Positions 1 through 12,500 of a stretch of DNA of 64,000 bases are shown piece after piece (position 1 is the stretch's first letter; every line of letters begins with the position of its first letter). A program made the position numbers and the translations under genes. The notes beneath the pieces are model-generated. The model ran no database searches. It was not told the origin of the DNA and saw nothing but the letters and a program-made list of their open reading frames with translations. Source of the stretch: Cheilinus undulatus (taxonomy: Eukaryota > Chordata > Actinopteri > Labriformes > Labridae); NCBI RefSeq assembly GCF_018320785.1, contig NC_054867.1, forward strand, positions 55,377,776 through 55,441,775, read 5' to 3'.

Positions 1-137
1 GTTCCCCAGTCTTTCCTAAAGGCTGACCTCCACGCCCTGACCCATCAGTCACATGACTGCCCCTTAATTCGCTTCATATTTTTGATCAAAAGAAAATTCC
101 TTTATTAAGCTGCGTAAAAAAGTCAAGATCTTTAGAT

Positions 138-1022
138 CAGGGGTGTCAAACTCAATCACTGCAGGGGCCGGATTCTGGATTCAGGTCTAACCTGAAGGCC
201 TAACAGGGTCACCTTTTTAACCAGAAACTGCCAACCTTGTTTCACCAGTAATAAAATATGAAAAAAAAAATTTAAGCACAAATGATGAGTGATTTTGACA
301 TTTACAAAGTTAAAAAGATCAGTTTAAAGGCTCACAATCTGAGAAAAGTAAATGTGTTAGCAAAGAACTGTCAAAACCTGAAATTTAAATTGAAAAATAA
401 TGTTTTTTAAAGGCAAATATATTAGAAAGAAAGTCAAAATCATGGGATTAAAAGCTCAAAATATGAAATAAAATTTGTAATCATGAAATTAAAAGCCAAA
501 ATATGATTCAAGTTTAAATTGTGAGTCTAAAAGGTCAAACTATGGGATTATGAAGTCAAAGTTTGGAGTTCAAAATATGAGGTAAAATACAAAATAATTG
601 GTTAAAAGGTCAAAATATCACTTAAATATTAGAATTATGAATCTTAAAGCTCAAAATATTATATGAGAAGTCAAAATTATGAGTTGAAATGCTCAAAGTA
701 TGAAATAAAAAGTCAAAATCCAAGTTTGTGTCCTTATTGTGAGATGCTAAATTGAAAATGTGAAATTAAAACAAAATTAATTTCTTTTCCCACATTCCTG
801 GCTTCTTATCTAAATATTTCAACTCGTTACTTTTTTAGATTTTGTGACTTAACAAGGAAAACTTAAATCATCAGGATAAGTTCACCTTTTTATACTTGAG
901 GAAATCTGCAGACCTCAGACTGATGGTCCAGTTTGAACAGAAATATCATATGATCTTGCGGGCCGGATTTAACTGTTCCACGGGCCGGATTTGGCCCCCG
1001 GGCCTTGAGTTTGACACCTGTG
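138..1022 (+). mobile_element. hAT-like non-autonomous element (GGTGTCAAACTCA family), copy 1
   Basis: Ends CAGGGGTGTCAAACTCA and TGAGTTTGACACCTG are inverted repeats. Flanks CTTTAGAT and CTCTAGAG are a degraded 8-bp duplication. The interior is AT-rich with a degenerate AAAGTCAAAATATGAG-type repeat. Two other copies are at 34715 and 41691. Confidence 0.8.
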
Positions 1023-3178
1023 CTCTAGAGGGAACCCGAACTTTCCTCACTATCAAGGGAAAACAGAGTAAAATAAATGTTAGGGTAAGCGAGGGCTTCT
1101 AGAAGTAAGAAAGGAGTTTTAAATTTGATTTCTCTGAAGTTTTTTTGTGGCTTTTCTGATTTACTTTGTGAATTTTATTTATTTAAATTTAAATTCACTT
1201 TAGTTGATGAGTTATTTATTTGCTTAGTATTTCATATTAAGAAAAAATGTCCTAAAAATGTTATAATTCAAATGGTATCAAAATCGGACTGGAGGCTTTT
1301 AGGTCCTGAGCGTGTTTTACCTGGTAGATTTGTGCTAGGGCTGGGCAATTAATCGCAAATTAGACAAAATTTACAATTGAAATATTTCTTTAACCTGAAG
1401 TGTGTCAGAAAACCAGTTTCATATTTTTTGCAGCAGAGATTTTATGCACACAACACAAATATTTAAGTTTTTTTAGGATTAAAATCCCTGCTTAACTCAT
1501 GAATATGTTTCTCTTATTTAAAACAAGATCAAGATAAAAAATGATCTTCCTCTTCAACATAGCAGCTGATGTCAAATTTACAATATGAGCCAAAATAATC
1601 ACAATTAGATATTTGTTTTAAATAGTTTTGCCCCGTTTTATTATTATCTTAAATGGTTAAAATGTATTACTTGTCTTTACTGAAAAGTAAGTATGATGAG
1701 GAACCTAAAAATATTCACATCTTAAATCACAATTACAATACTGGGGGGAAAAATGCAGTTCGATTATTTTTGAAATTGTTCAGCCCTAATTTGTGTCTCC
1801 AAAGCTGTGTGACGTTCAGGAGAGCTAAACTGAAGAAAAGGCCACTCATTATTTAAGATGAATGTTTCAGGAAATGTGATGCATTTCAGAGAAATTGGGG
1901 GAAAAACACTAAAAAACACTACAAATATCAAGTCATTTTTGAGGAGTTTATTTATGAGGATAAAAACGTTCCTGGAGCTTCAGAGGAAAAGGAATTATTC
2001 TTAATCTGGATTAAAAAAAAGGTCAAAACCTTTTAGTTCTCACACTAAATGAAAGTAAATCCTGACGTGTAAGTCTGTAGACGTTCCTGCTCAGGGTTTT
2101 TTGATAGTGCTGCTGTCTGTTTTGTAATGATTTGTAGAAGACACCACAGAGTCCTAGAAATTTAAAGAAACCTGACAAACTTCAGAGAAAGGGAATGTTA
2201 GCATCTATAAAGCATTATTTAACTGAACATCTCAGTCTGACATCACATACAGGGTTTAATTTACATAAATCATTTTGAAATGCATGTTTGGATTCACATT
2301 TCAGCAGCTGTTTAAATCCACCAAGCGGTCCGGATTTATTAAACCCTGATTTTGCATGTTTTCGTCTCCACCTGCACCCTTACCTGGTAGTAAACCGGGG
2401 GGGTTGTGTTTGCATCAGCTGTGTTATAGCGTTACATCAGAGCAGTGGATTCAGTGAGGAAGAGCGCCACCCAGCACCAAAGGGCGATGGAGGATGTGGT
2501 TTTTCTAACAAAGGGAATTCTTACGGACTGTAGTGTGTTTGTTGTGGGCCTCAGGTCGGGCGGGTACACTTGGTACCCCTGTAGAAGAGTGCCTAAAACC
2601 GGGCTGTCCTGAAACGAATCAGACATTAAGGCTTTTGCACACTCATCCTGTTTTTACCTTCCCTAATTGTTAAAAAAGAAATATGATCTTTCTGTGTTAA
2701 TCATGTTTGCACACTGACTCTTTTTTGGGACAGTTTTTTTTTTTTTTTTGCATTTTGTCTCATCAGTTATTTAACCTCCTGAGACCCAGTGAAAATCCCT
2801 CATAAAGCCTGAAAATTGCAGCTCACTTTCTTTCTCTCTCCCTTGCAATGAAACCAACTTTAAATCAGCTTAAATTTCACTCAGACAGTCCGTAAAAATG
2901 TGTGCATGAAGTAGACGGACCAAAAACTGGCCAAAACTGGATGTTTGTGATGAAACCTCTATTGAAAAGTACTTTGCATTGTCATCAAGGATTCTAAAAT
3001 GTTAGTGCTGGACTATTTGACACTCAGACACGACAATAGGACATGCAGTTTTTTTAATGCCTGTTTAAAATCCACAGGACCGTAACAATTGAAACCACAT
3101 AAATGATGATATTAGATTGTTGCTGTAAGTTTCTAATCTTGCCCATGATTTGCAAGAAATTGCAAGAAAAGGGTCTGT
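1023..3178. other. Intergenic, no gene recognised
   Basis: AT-rich sequence without a convincing exon or recognisable element. A 42-codon ATG frame at about 2486-2614 has no supporting features. Confidence 0.4.
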
Positions 3179-3501
3179 AGCATCACATTACGTAATACCG
3201 CATTATGTAGTAATGTAATAAATTTTCAATTCATTATGTAGTAACGCTGCATTTTGTAAGCCACTAAGCGGTTAGGGTTAGGGCAAGATAGTAGGGTATA
3301 CCCTGGAGCCCACCTTAAGTCCTAAGGTTAAGGTTACGTGTTTAGTCTAGCGTCCTGAAGGGGGGTTAGGTTTAGGCATAAGTCACTAAGCGGTTAGAAT
3401 TAGGGCAAGGTAGTTGGGTAGGGCATACCTTGGAGCCCACACTAAGTCCTATGGTTAGGGTTATTACATAATACGGCGTTATTACATAATGTGGCGCTAC
3501 A
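3179..3501. mobile_element. MITE with TTAGGG-rich internal duplication
   Basis: Imperfect inverted termini (AGCATCACATTACGTAAT; GTGGCGCTACA end) are flanked by 8-bp direct repeats GGGTCTGT. The core holds two diverged copies of a roughly 120-bp unit beginning CACTAAGCGGTTAG and containing telomere-like GGTTAGGGTTAGGG. Confidence 0.65.
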
Positions 3502-3899
3502 GGGTCTGTGACCAAACCGTTGGAGTCAACCTCTGGAAAGTCCCTGTTTGAAAGGACCTGAAGTTTGTGTGCTTCATCCTACCCCTCCATTTGGACTGGT
3601 GCGTGGGGCAATGGGCTTGCTGAGTTAGACAGTGTGGCATTTCTGGTATCTGAGCATGCAGACGAAAGTCTGAGTCTTTCAGTCCTTGGTCTTCCTGGTC
3701 TTACTAGACTCTAGCGAGGTCTGGACATTGACGGATGGCCAGAGGTGCCAGCTGGACTCTTTAGTGACAGCTTCTTTTCGAAGCATCTTTGGGTGTCGTC
3801 ATTAGACCGTGTGTCTAATGCTGACTAATGTTGGGAAGGAGTAGCTGCACTTTAACAGAACCTTGGCACACTTTCCCGAGCCTGATCTAGTTCGAGTGA

Positions 3900-4025
3900 T
3901 ATCTGTTGAGATGGGGCATGGGCCTGGTGCAGGCCTGGACAATGGCCATCAGGAGGCCAGAGTAGCACAGGACCAGGGTTGGAGTGCTGAACCGGCGTAT
4001 GCTCCCATACCTGACCCTGCTAACC
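3900..4025 (+). mobile_element. Non-LTR retrotransposon fragment
   Basis: The segment GCAGGCCTGGACAATGGCC and following bases match the end of the LINE-like fragment at 25520-25580 in the same orientation, indicating a second truncated copy. Confidence 0.45.
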
Positions 4026-5104
4026 CTCCATTTTAACAAGAATCCGAACACCCCAACCCTTCATGTGGATGTTCAAAAGGGTCTTTTAGGGTCACATCGG
4101 CCCAACAGAAGGATGCTAAAAAGTCAGTTGGGGCAGTTGATAACTTTGGTACCATCACTAACTTCTTCCAGTGGAAATAGGAAGAACTACAAGTGTTTTT
4201 GTACTGAACTAAGTGGGACTGCTTGGTGGAAAAGCAGCTTTAGAGTCTAATAATCTTCAGACTTAATTTTAAATGGCTATTTTGTAAGAAAAAAGAATTA
4301 TTCATGCAAACAGAAGCATTACACAAATGTTAATAAAAATGTCATCTGGCAGCTGATTTGTCTTTAAGGGCAATAACAGAAAGAGGATCTGTTTTCATGT
4401 CAGATTGAAACTATTCCACCTAAAGTTTCATGATGATCTGGGATTTACTTGGATGTATGAACATTCCTGGAAACCCAATAATGTAAAAACTATAGTTATA
4501 AATTTAGAGCAATAACGGCATACAGGTCATTGAATTTATTCTGATAACATGTATTTAAAGTGAAATTACCATGTCAGAGTGTTTTTCTATAAGTGTAGTG
4601 AGTTTTAGGACTTCACTGCAGAAAGTGTTATTAAAAATACATAAACCACTCATTATGGACCTGCTGTGAATTTAGCTATTTGAAGAATTGATCTAATGTT
4701 TAACACACACGTTGTATAAATACTTTGAATTTTGCCTTTTTTTGTAAAGCACATAATTGTAAAGAAAACTACTTGCTGGTTGTAAAAAACCTGACGCCTG
4801 GTTGTTGGACAAACATGTTAGTTTTATATTTGTAAAAAAAAAAAAAGAAAAAGAAAAGTTATTTTAACAGAATTTTTATGGAGGGCTTTTCTCATGCTCC
4901 ACTCTGCAGAGAATTTGTACATAAAAATTAAAGTTAGCCCACATTATGAGGATGTACGATAATTATTTTGCTATTAAAACAGATGTCTTATGAAATACAG
5001 AGAAATAATGATGACCCATAAAATGTTCAGTTTCTTTTCTGACACTAAATATGTTTTTAAAAACCCGGATGTCTTCAGTTTGTCTGATTTTACCAACACC
5101 TTTG
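4026..5104. other. Intergenic, nothing recognised
   Basis: AT-rich single-copy-looking DNA with a poly(A) tract near 4836. No exon or element could be supported. Confidence 0.4.
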
Positions 5105-5720
5105 TGGATGGATGAATAAAGGAAGGATTAATAGATGTATAAAACAGATGGATGGATGAATACACAGATGGATTAATAGATGTATAAAACAGATGGATGG
5201 ATGAATAAACGGATGGATTAATAGATGTATAAAACAGATGGATGGATGAATAAACGGATGGATTAATAGATGTATAAAACAGATGGATGGATGAATAAAC
5301 GGATGGATTAATAGATGTATAAAACAGATGGATGGATGAATACACAGATGGATTAATAGATGTATAAAACAAATGGATGAATAAACGGATGGATTAATAG
5401 ATGTATAAAACAGATGGATGAATGGATTAATAGATGTATAAAACAGATGGATGAATGGATTAATAGAAGTATAAAACAGATGGATGAATAAACAGATGGA
5501 TTAATAGATGTATACAACAGATGGATGGATGGATTAATAGAAGTATAAAACAGATGGATGTTTGGATGAATTTATAGATAGAGATAGATAAATGGACGAG
5601 TAGATGATGGTTAAAAAATTGATGGATCAATAAAAGGATGGATGGATGAAATTATGGATAAAGAGGTGGATAAATGGATGGATGGATAGAAAAAATGATT
5701 GATGTTTGTATTAATGATTT
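5105..5720. repeat. 45-bp GGAT-rich minisatellite
   Basis: Units combine GATGGATGGATGAATAAAC and GATTAATAGATGTATAAAAC; they are regular at 5120-5400 and shorter and degraded to about 5720. The period is a multiple of three, giving a spurious minus-strand frame. Confidence 0.92.
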
Positions 5721-5901
5721 GAAAATTAGATGAATATATAGATAAATAAAAGTATGGATGGGGTGACACATGTCAGAAACAACTGAAATGTAATTGACAT
5801 AGCCGCTCTCTCCTTAAAGGTGTTTTTATGCACCAATAAACCGACACTGGTTCTTCTGTAAAGGGTCTGGCTGTGACACATATGCTGTCCTCAGCCATCT
5901 C

Positions 5902-5907
5902 TTTATT
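5902..5907 (-). terminator. Candidate poly(A) signal of gene A
   Basis: AATAAA on the minus strand about 670 nt past the gene A stop at 6577. It is the first canonical hexamer noticed downstream; the 3' UTR length is inferred. Confidence 0.4.
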
Positions 5908-6576
5908 GAACGTTTATACGATGAATAACAAAGCACACAAATACACTTAAAGGTAAATGAAAAAGATGCTACTATGACAGAAGTCTCCATTCATTGATCA
6001 GATATCAGAAAAACATAAGTCCAGGAGTCTGGATGTTAGTACACGAAGAGTTCTGGTTGCCCTAAGCTGTATGTTTGGAGTCCCAGTGTTAACCAATCAC
6101 AGCAGGCTTTGGAGAGGGCAGCAAAAAAAGGTTATTATTTAATGACATCCTAGCACCCATCAGAGGTTACCTAAAATAATATTTAATCATCTCAATAAAC
6201 ACATATCTGCAAAGGTACAACTAAAAAAACAGCTAAATTAGAGAAAACTCTGCTCAGCACAGTCACAAAGTCCAATCAGTGTTGAGATTCACAGACTTCC
6301 TTGAATGCATCAGAAATGATGGATATGACCTCCGTTCAACAGGCGTTTTAAAAGTTGTTTCTAAAGACAGACCTGACAAAGCTTACATTTTCCAAATCAT
6401 GATTTTGTTAAGATGATGAAGACTTTGGTCACTAAGTCAGCTGAGAGAATATCACACTTCTGCACCTCATCATGGCTCTATACTCTGAATCAACTCTCCC
6501 ATTCATAAAATCACTGATCAGTTATTATTGATTAGTAGTTAAAAACAGATATTTAGTAGACTTCTTCCTGTTTGCT

Positions 6577-9500
6577 TCATTTAAACCACTCTTTCTTCTC
6601 CTCTTTCTTCTGTACCATGTGGACAAACTCTCTGCCCTTCCTCTCTCCTTTTGGGCGTCGACTTTTCCCTTGGCGGCTGCTGATTGGCTGGATCCCCTGC
6701 TTCTCAAAGATGTCTTCCAGCAGCGTCTGTCCTCTCCTCTCAAGAGAGTAGCTGATGGACGACCAGGTGATGACGGAGCCGCGGTACGGCCTAAAAAAGG
6801 ATTCAAAATGTCAAATAACGGACTTAAAGCTAGAGGAACGAGTGTGATGAATATGCTCAATAGGAATAAGCATTCACACAGTGCTGTGGAAATATTTAAA
6901 CCACTCTTCATTTCTTTTATTGAGGGAAAATCCATCCAAACCTACCTGGCCACCACTTTTTTTCTGCCTGTTTTTGCCACTTCTAAACCAAATCTTTCCA
7001 CTCTCTGCCTATTGTTGCCTCTGTTGACACATTATTGCCACTATTAACCCCTTTTACTACTTTTTAAGCCTGTATTTGATATGCCCATTTTTGCCAGTTT
7101 CTGACTATTTCTGCCTCAGCTAACCCTTTTGTTGCCAGTTAATATCAATTTTCATCCCATTTCACCAAATTTCCACCTATTTTTGCCACTTTCACACCAT
7201 GTCAGCCACTTATGAATCCACTTTTACCACTTAATATGCACATTTTTGCCACTTAAACCCATTTTTACCATTGTTTAGATTATTTTTGCCACATTTACGT
7301 AATTTTTAGCATGTCTATCCCATTTCTGCTACTTTTAAAATCTAATTTCACCATTTTTCCCACCATTTTTTGCCCTTATTAACCCATTTCAGCTATTTTT
7401 AACATATTTTAATTCAGTTTTTAACAAAAGGATCATTTTTAAGAGGGCTACTTACTACACAAACAAATTAGATGAGTTTCTTTGATAAGAGTGTTTATTA
7501 TTCAGGTTGAATAGAAAATACCACAGTTTAACTTTACAGTGGACTGTGATTTTGCTGGTCCCCAGTTTGGCTGGGCCCCAGAAAGCTCTCCCATCTATCC
7601 CCCCTTATGGATGGCCTTGTCTGTACATGACTATTCTAGAATATGCATGACTGTGTTCAGCCACCTTCAGGCACAGTGGGGGTCCCTGGTCACTGGCACC
7701 TTGATTTTTGGGGTCGTGGGCTGAAAAGGTTGAGACCCCCTGCCCTAGACACTCCCCTGAGCGTATACGTTGAGGTCTGACTCTGTCGGCCATGAGAGAC
7801 AGCCATGCTCAGATACTCACACGTAGAAACCTCTGGTCATGTAGTTGAAGACTTCTTTGTAGCGGAGAGGATAATCCCACATCTGGACGTCCGTCACCTG
7901 ACCGTCAAAGCCTGGAATATCGATCACGGGCTCACCTGACCACAAGTACTGAACACACACATCCAAACACACAGATCAGTTACATTTTGAAATGAGAGCC
8001 TCAGATTTAAATCATTACGGCTATTTTTGACATTGTAAAGCTGATGGATTGGACAGATTCCACGTCTGTCATCAGGCGAGTCTCTGTGCAAAGTTCCAGC
8101 CTGAAATGATTGTGCCTGGTCTGAAAAATTACCGGACCAATCAGCTTCATTTGAAGAGAAGGCGGTAGCTACTGGTGGGGTTTGGTTGTACTGCAAGGTG
8201 ATAAACAATGGTGACTGGTGTTTAGCTCAGATACTTCTATAGAGACAGTTACAGCAGAACTGGACAGCATTTCTTTATCAAAAGAAGGGCAAAAAAACTG
8301 CACTTGAAGCTTTTCATGGGTGTTTTCATTCTTCCTGACCGGCTTTGGCATGAGTTGGATTTACCGAGTTTCTCCATACTATGACAGCGCCTGCCTGTCA
8401 AGCTCATGTTACTCACCAGGAGCTGCACATGCCCACTAAATCATGTCTTGTAGCTGTGAATGGCCCATAATGAATGTGACAGAATGTTCATCCAGTCACC
8501 CTCAGACAATCTTTAAAGGTGTTGGAGTTTCCCACATTGGCCATGTTCCTTGTTGTATAATTTCTCATCTGAACAGCGTTTGGTTATTAAGTCTAAACAT
8601 GACATGAACTCACCCTCCAAACCAACTTCCCTCTGCAATGGTATAACATCACACCGTACCGGTGCATGGTTGGTTTACACAGTGGGCCAGATCTACTAAA
8701 GGTTTGCATGTATAAAAATGTGTGCAAACTCACTGCACACGCAAAAAAAGGGTACAGACTGATTTACTAACAGCGCGCGCTAAGGGTTGTGTCTTTCAAA
8801 GGTGCAAAATAGCGTAGCTGCATCCAATTAGTACGTTCACCACAATGAATATTCAATATGGGGCGTTTAAACGCAATTGTGCGTGTGCTGGGAGGAGAGA
8901 TGTAAATATATTATTTTAGCGCACGCAAAGTGATTTATCAAACCTGAAGGAAATTTTGCTCACAGAAACTGCGTCTATATTTGACACGTCTCAGATTGCG
9001 CACACATGACTGCGGTTATTGTGGCAAGAAAGAGACATCGAAACGATGAAAGAAGACGCAGAGAACGCACTTTTCATCCTCGTGTGAACATTTTTGGAAT
9101 GAATGAGGAAACAGTCATTAAAACATATCGCCTATCCAGCCTTGCCATTTTGGAGCTGTTGGAGGAACTCAGAGTGGATTTGGAGCCATAAGGAGGAGTC
9201 ACACAATACCTGCAATGACAAAACTCCAAGTTTACATTTTTAGCATCTGGGTCATTCCACCGGGGTAGCTATTACAGCCGGGATCTCCCAATCCCGTTTT
9301 TCTGATGTTCTGTGTGAAGTTGTAACACTTAAAGGTGCAGTGTGTAGAATTTGGAATTTTAGCGACATCTAGCGTTCAGATTTTAGAATGAGCCGATCTG
9401 TTACCAAAACATCACATCACTAAGCAACGAGAGCCTGTGAAGACCAAAAAGGATCATGAGCTGGACATCATTTATAGCAGTGACTAGGTGAGGGTATATT

Positions 9501-12500
9501 CATTCATTTTTGTAACCATTATTTTTATAGATTATAGGTCAGTCTTCTTCTCCACCTGCCTTCCAGGTAGCTTTCAGGACTGGCGGGCAGGTTCGTATTT
9601 AAAAATTGCGTTTTGGGAGTGCAGATGGTCAAGTAGTTTAAGGCGCTACCCGTGTACGCGGGCAGCCTGGGTTCGAATCGAGGCCCTTTACCACACGTCT
9701 CTCCCCACTCTCTTCCCTGTTTCTAAGTCTATCCACTGTCCTTCCTCTATCAAATAAAGGAATGAAAAGGCCCAAAAATAAATCTTAAAAAAAAAAAAAA
9801 AAATCGCGTTTTGCTCTTTCTGTCCCCAAAACGTTGCCGTAGACAACATGGCGGTTCGTTATGTCATGTTTAAAGGGGATGATTGTGCACTTATTTTAAC
9901 ATACTTCACATAAATATATAAACATTACATCCCATTTACATGCTGCCAAATTCTACACACTGTACCTTTAACTTTTCTCAAGCTAGCGTTAAACTCACAC
10001 AAGGGGGATTTTTAAGGAAAATAGAAAACCTTTTAAAGTAAAGAATATTTCAAAATGCAATAAACAGCAATTCTGAACAAATATAATCAAAAAATCTCTC
10101 AAGAGAATGTAATGAGTTTGAAATGCTTCCCATTTAATTAACACTCCCCAGAACATAAGCGCACGTCGTAAACTTAAATGAAAAGTAGGTCACAACAAAA
10201 TTAAAGATATTATCTCAGTCTTTATAATTTCATAATGAACTAAAAGTCTAAATCTAATGAAAACAGCAACCTCGTCCTTATCTGAGCTCTTTTAAGTCGT
10301 TTTTAAATCTCTATGACTCATGTAAACGCAAAAGCAAAAGTCTATAATCCATCAGTCTCCTCAGAAAAAAAAAACAATAAATCCACACAGAAAAAAAAAA
10401 GAAAAAAAAAAAGAAAAAAAAGTGCAATCGACGGCTAATTAGTAGTATACCAGGTAAAACATACAAAAACAAGACGATCTCACACAAATCCAGGAAGCAT
10501 AATCCAACAGGAAAACTCTTTTGCTTCTCCGACTCCCCGAGGGCTTCTTTGCTGTAGCTCATTTACGTGTTTACTGGCTTCATCCATCAACTCCTCTAAT
10601 TCTGTCAGGTCGAATTTCATTTTGCGCATTCGACTCTCATGCTGCAAACCATGAAACACGCAAAACCCTCATTTAAATAGGCGTGTCTCCAACACGTTTG
10701 CACCTTTTGTCATTTGCGCACTGACTCTTAGTAAATCACCCACAGACCACGGTCCAACCCCAAACACAAAATTCTAGATTGCACACGCAAATCAGTACAC
10801 GCAAATTTGGATCTTAGTAGATCTGGCCCAATGTGTCAAACAGTAACAGCACCAGCAGCAAATAGGCAAGAACTGTGTTGGTTGTCACACTCCTATGTCA
10901 CCACCAGAGGGCACTGTCTCCCAAAATTATGTATGGAAATTTCCAGCTCATCTCCAGTCTTCCCTGTATTAGGACAGCTGAACTTGAGGTGAGAGGACTT
11001 TTTGTGTTTTTCATGTCATGTCATAAATATTACAACACTCAGCTTACTTTTCTAAAGCGTAGTTATACTCATGGGTTCAAAACTACTGTAAATTATAATT
11101 TAATTTTGGTAAGATACTCAATTAACCCTTAGAACTCACAGCTATTTTTTTCGCCATCATGTCTCATCGGGACTTTTTGTCTTAAACAGCTTGTAAAACA
11201 TCAACCCTGCGATGCTCAGTCAAGCTCTATACATCCTTTATTTCAGGACAATCTAGGCTTTAAAAGGAACCCCGCATGATCAGACAAGTTCATCTTCTTG
11301 GATAGATATTTGCATCTCTTGTATGTATATTGAACTAAAAAAACTCACCAGATTGCTACATTTTGAGTAGTTTGAGTTTATAAACTCACCAGGAGACCGC
11401 CATGTTTGGTCCGCACTGGCGCTGTGATGTCACAGTTCCGCAGCGCTCCTCACCGTTCCTCTGCAGTAACCTGTTTCTGACTGGCAGCCAGTGTTAGGGC
11501 TGCATCTCAGAAACGCAGTACGTCTCACAGATGGAGAATTTTATAATTTGTGGTCTCCTCTATTTTTTATTTGCAGCATGAGCGGTTATCTGTCCATCTA
11601 GACAGGAAAATGATAAATACAGAGCCATATTTACCTTCTTGTGGCAAATATTTAAATCCACATGGGTAGAAAATGTTTGAAATCAGTGTCTTGATGAACC
11701 AGATGAAGGCCACGAACTAAAATGTGTCTGTTTAATAACGTTGTTCCCCAAACGTCTACTCTTTGTGAACTCTTCTTTTTCCACACGGTTCAGGTAAATG
11801 TAAACAGTACGAAAGCACTTCCGGTTTGCACTTTTCAAAGTAAAAGTCCACTTTAGCATTTCATTGGAGAAACTCCCTTCATATGTATACTTGTGCTTTT
11901 ATTTTGAAAAGCTCCCAGCAAGCTTCCACTACACACTGAATCCAGTCTGTAGGGGGTTTTATTGAGGTAAAACGAAGGAGGAATGACAGAGCTTTGACAG
12001 CAGGGAGACAAAACCAGCATGCAGCAAACTCATGTCAGCAACAGCTGCAAGCAGAAAAAACTGCCTGAAAAACGTTTACTGCTGGCAACGGAGAGGAGCG
12101 CTGAGGAAAGGTGACGTCACACTACCAGCGCAGACCAAAACATGGCGGCCTCCTGGTGAGTTTATGAGCTCAAATTTACTCAAAATGCAGATATGTGGGG
12201 TATTTAGTTCAATATACATTTGACAGATACAAATATCTATTCAACAAGATGAACTTGTCTGATCATGCAGGGTTCCTTTTAAGAATATAACTGTGAAAAA
12301 TATCAGTGAAAACTTCCCTTCTGCACACTTTCGGGCATCTTTGACGAGACCGAGTGTTTAATTCTGACGTGCTCAGGAGAGCAGGGATGGGAAGAGTCAA
12401 CTGCCGGAAACAGGAGTGTCAGTTGCGCTTTCATGGACACCTGGCATGATTTCCTGGGCCTGATCCAGCATGTGTCGCAGAGGAGTCAGACCAGGTCTGA

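Larger units (their letters stand above)
8683..10830 (+). mobile_element. PIF/Harbinger-like transposon remnant
   Basis: Perfect 17-bp terminal inverted repeats TGGGCCAGATCTACTAA and TTAGTAGATCTGGCCCA. A remnant frame at 9006-9191 (IFGMNEETVIKTYRLS, LAILELLEELRVDLEP) resembles the N-terminus of HARBI1-type transposases; a frameshift follows and most of the transposase is missing. Two later insertions (9329-9972, 9616-9802) are nested inside. Gene A intron 3. Confidence 0.8.

Noticed and set aside
2432-2626. Small ORFs on both strands near 2.5 kb
   Set aside because: No splice, promoter or family evidence; probably chance.
9006-9191. 61-codon ORF as a host gene
   Set aside because: It resembles a transposase N-terminus and lies between Harbinger-type inverted ends.
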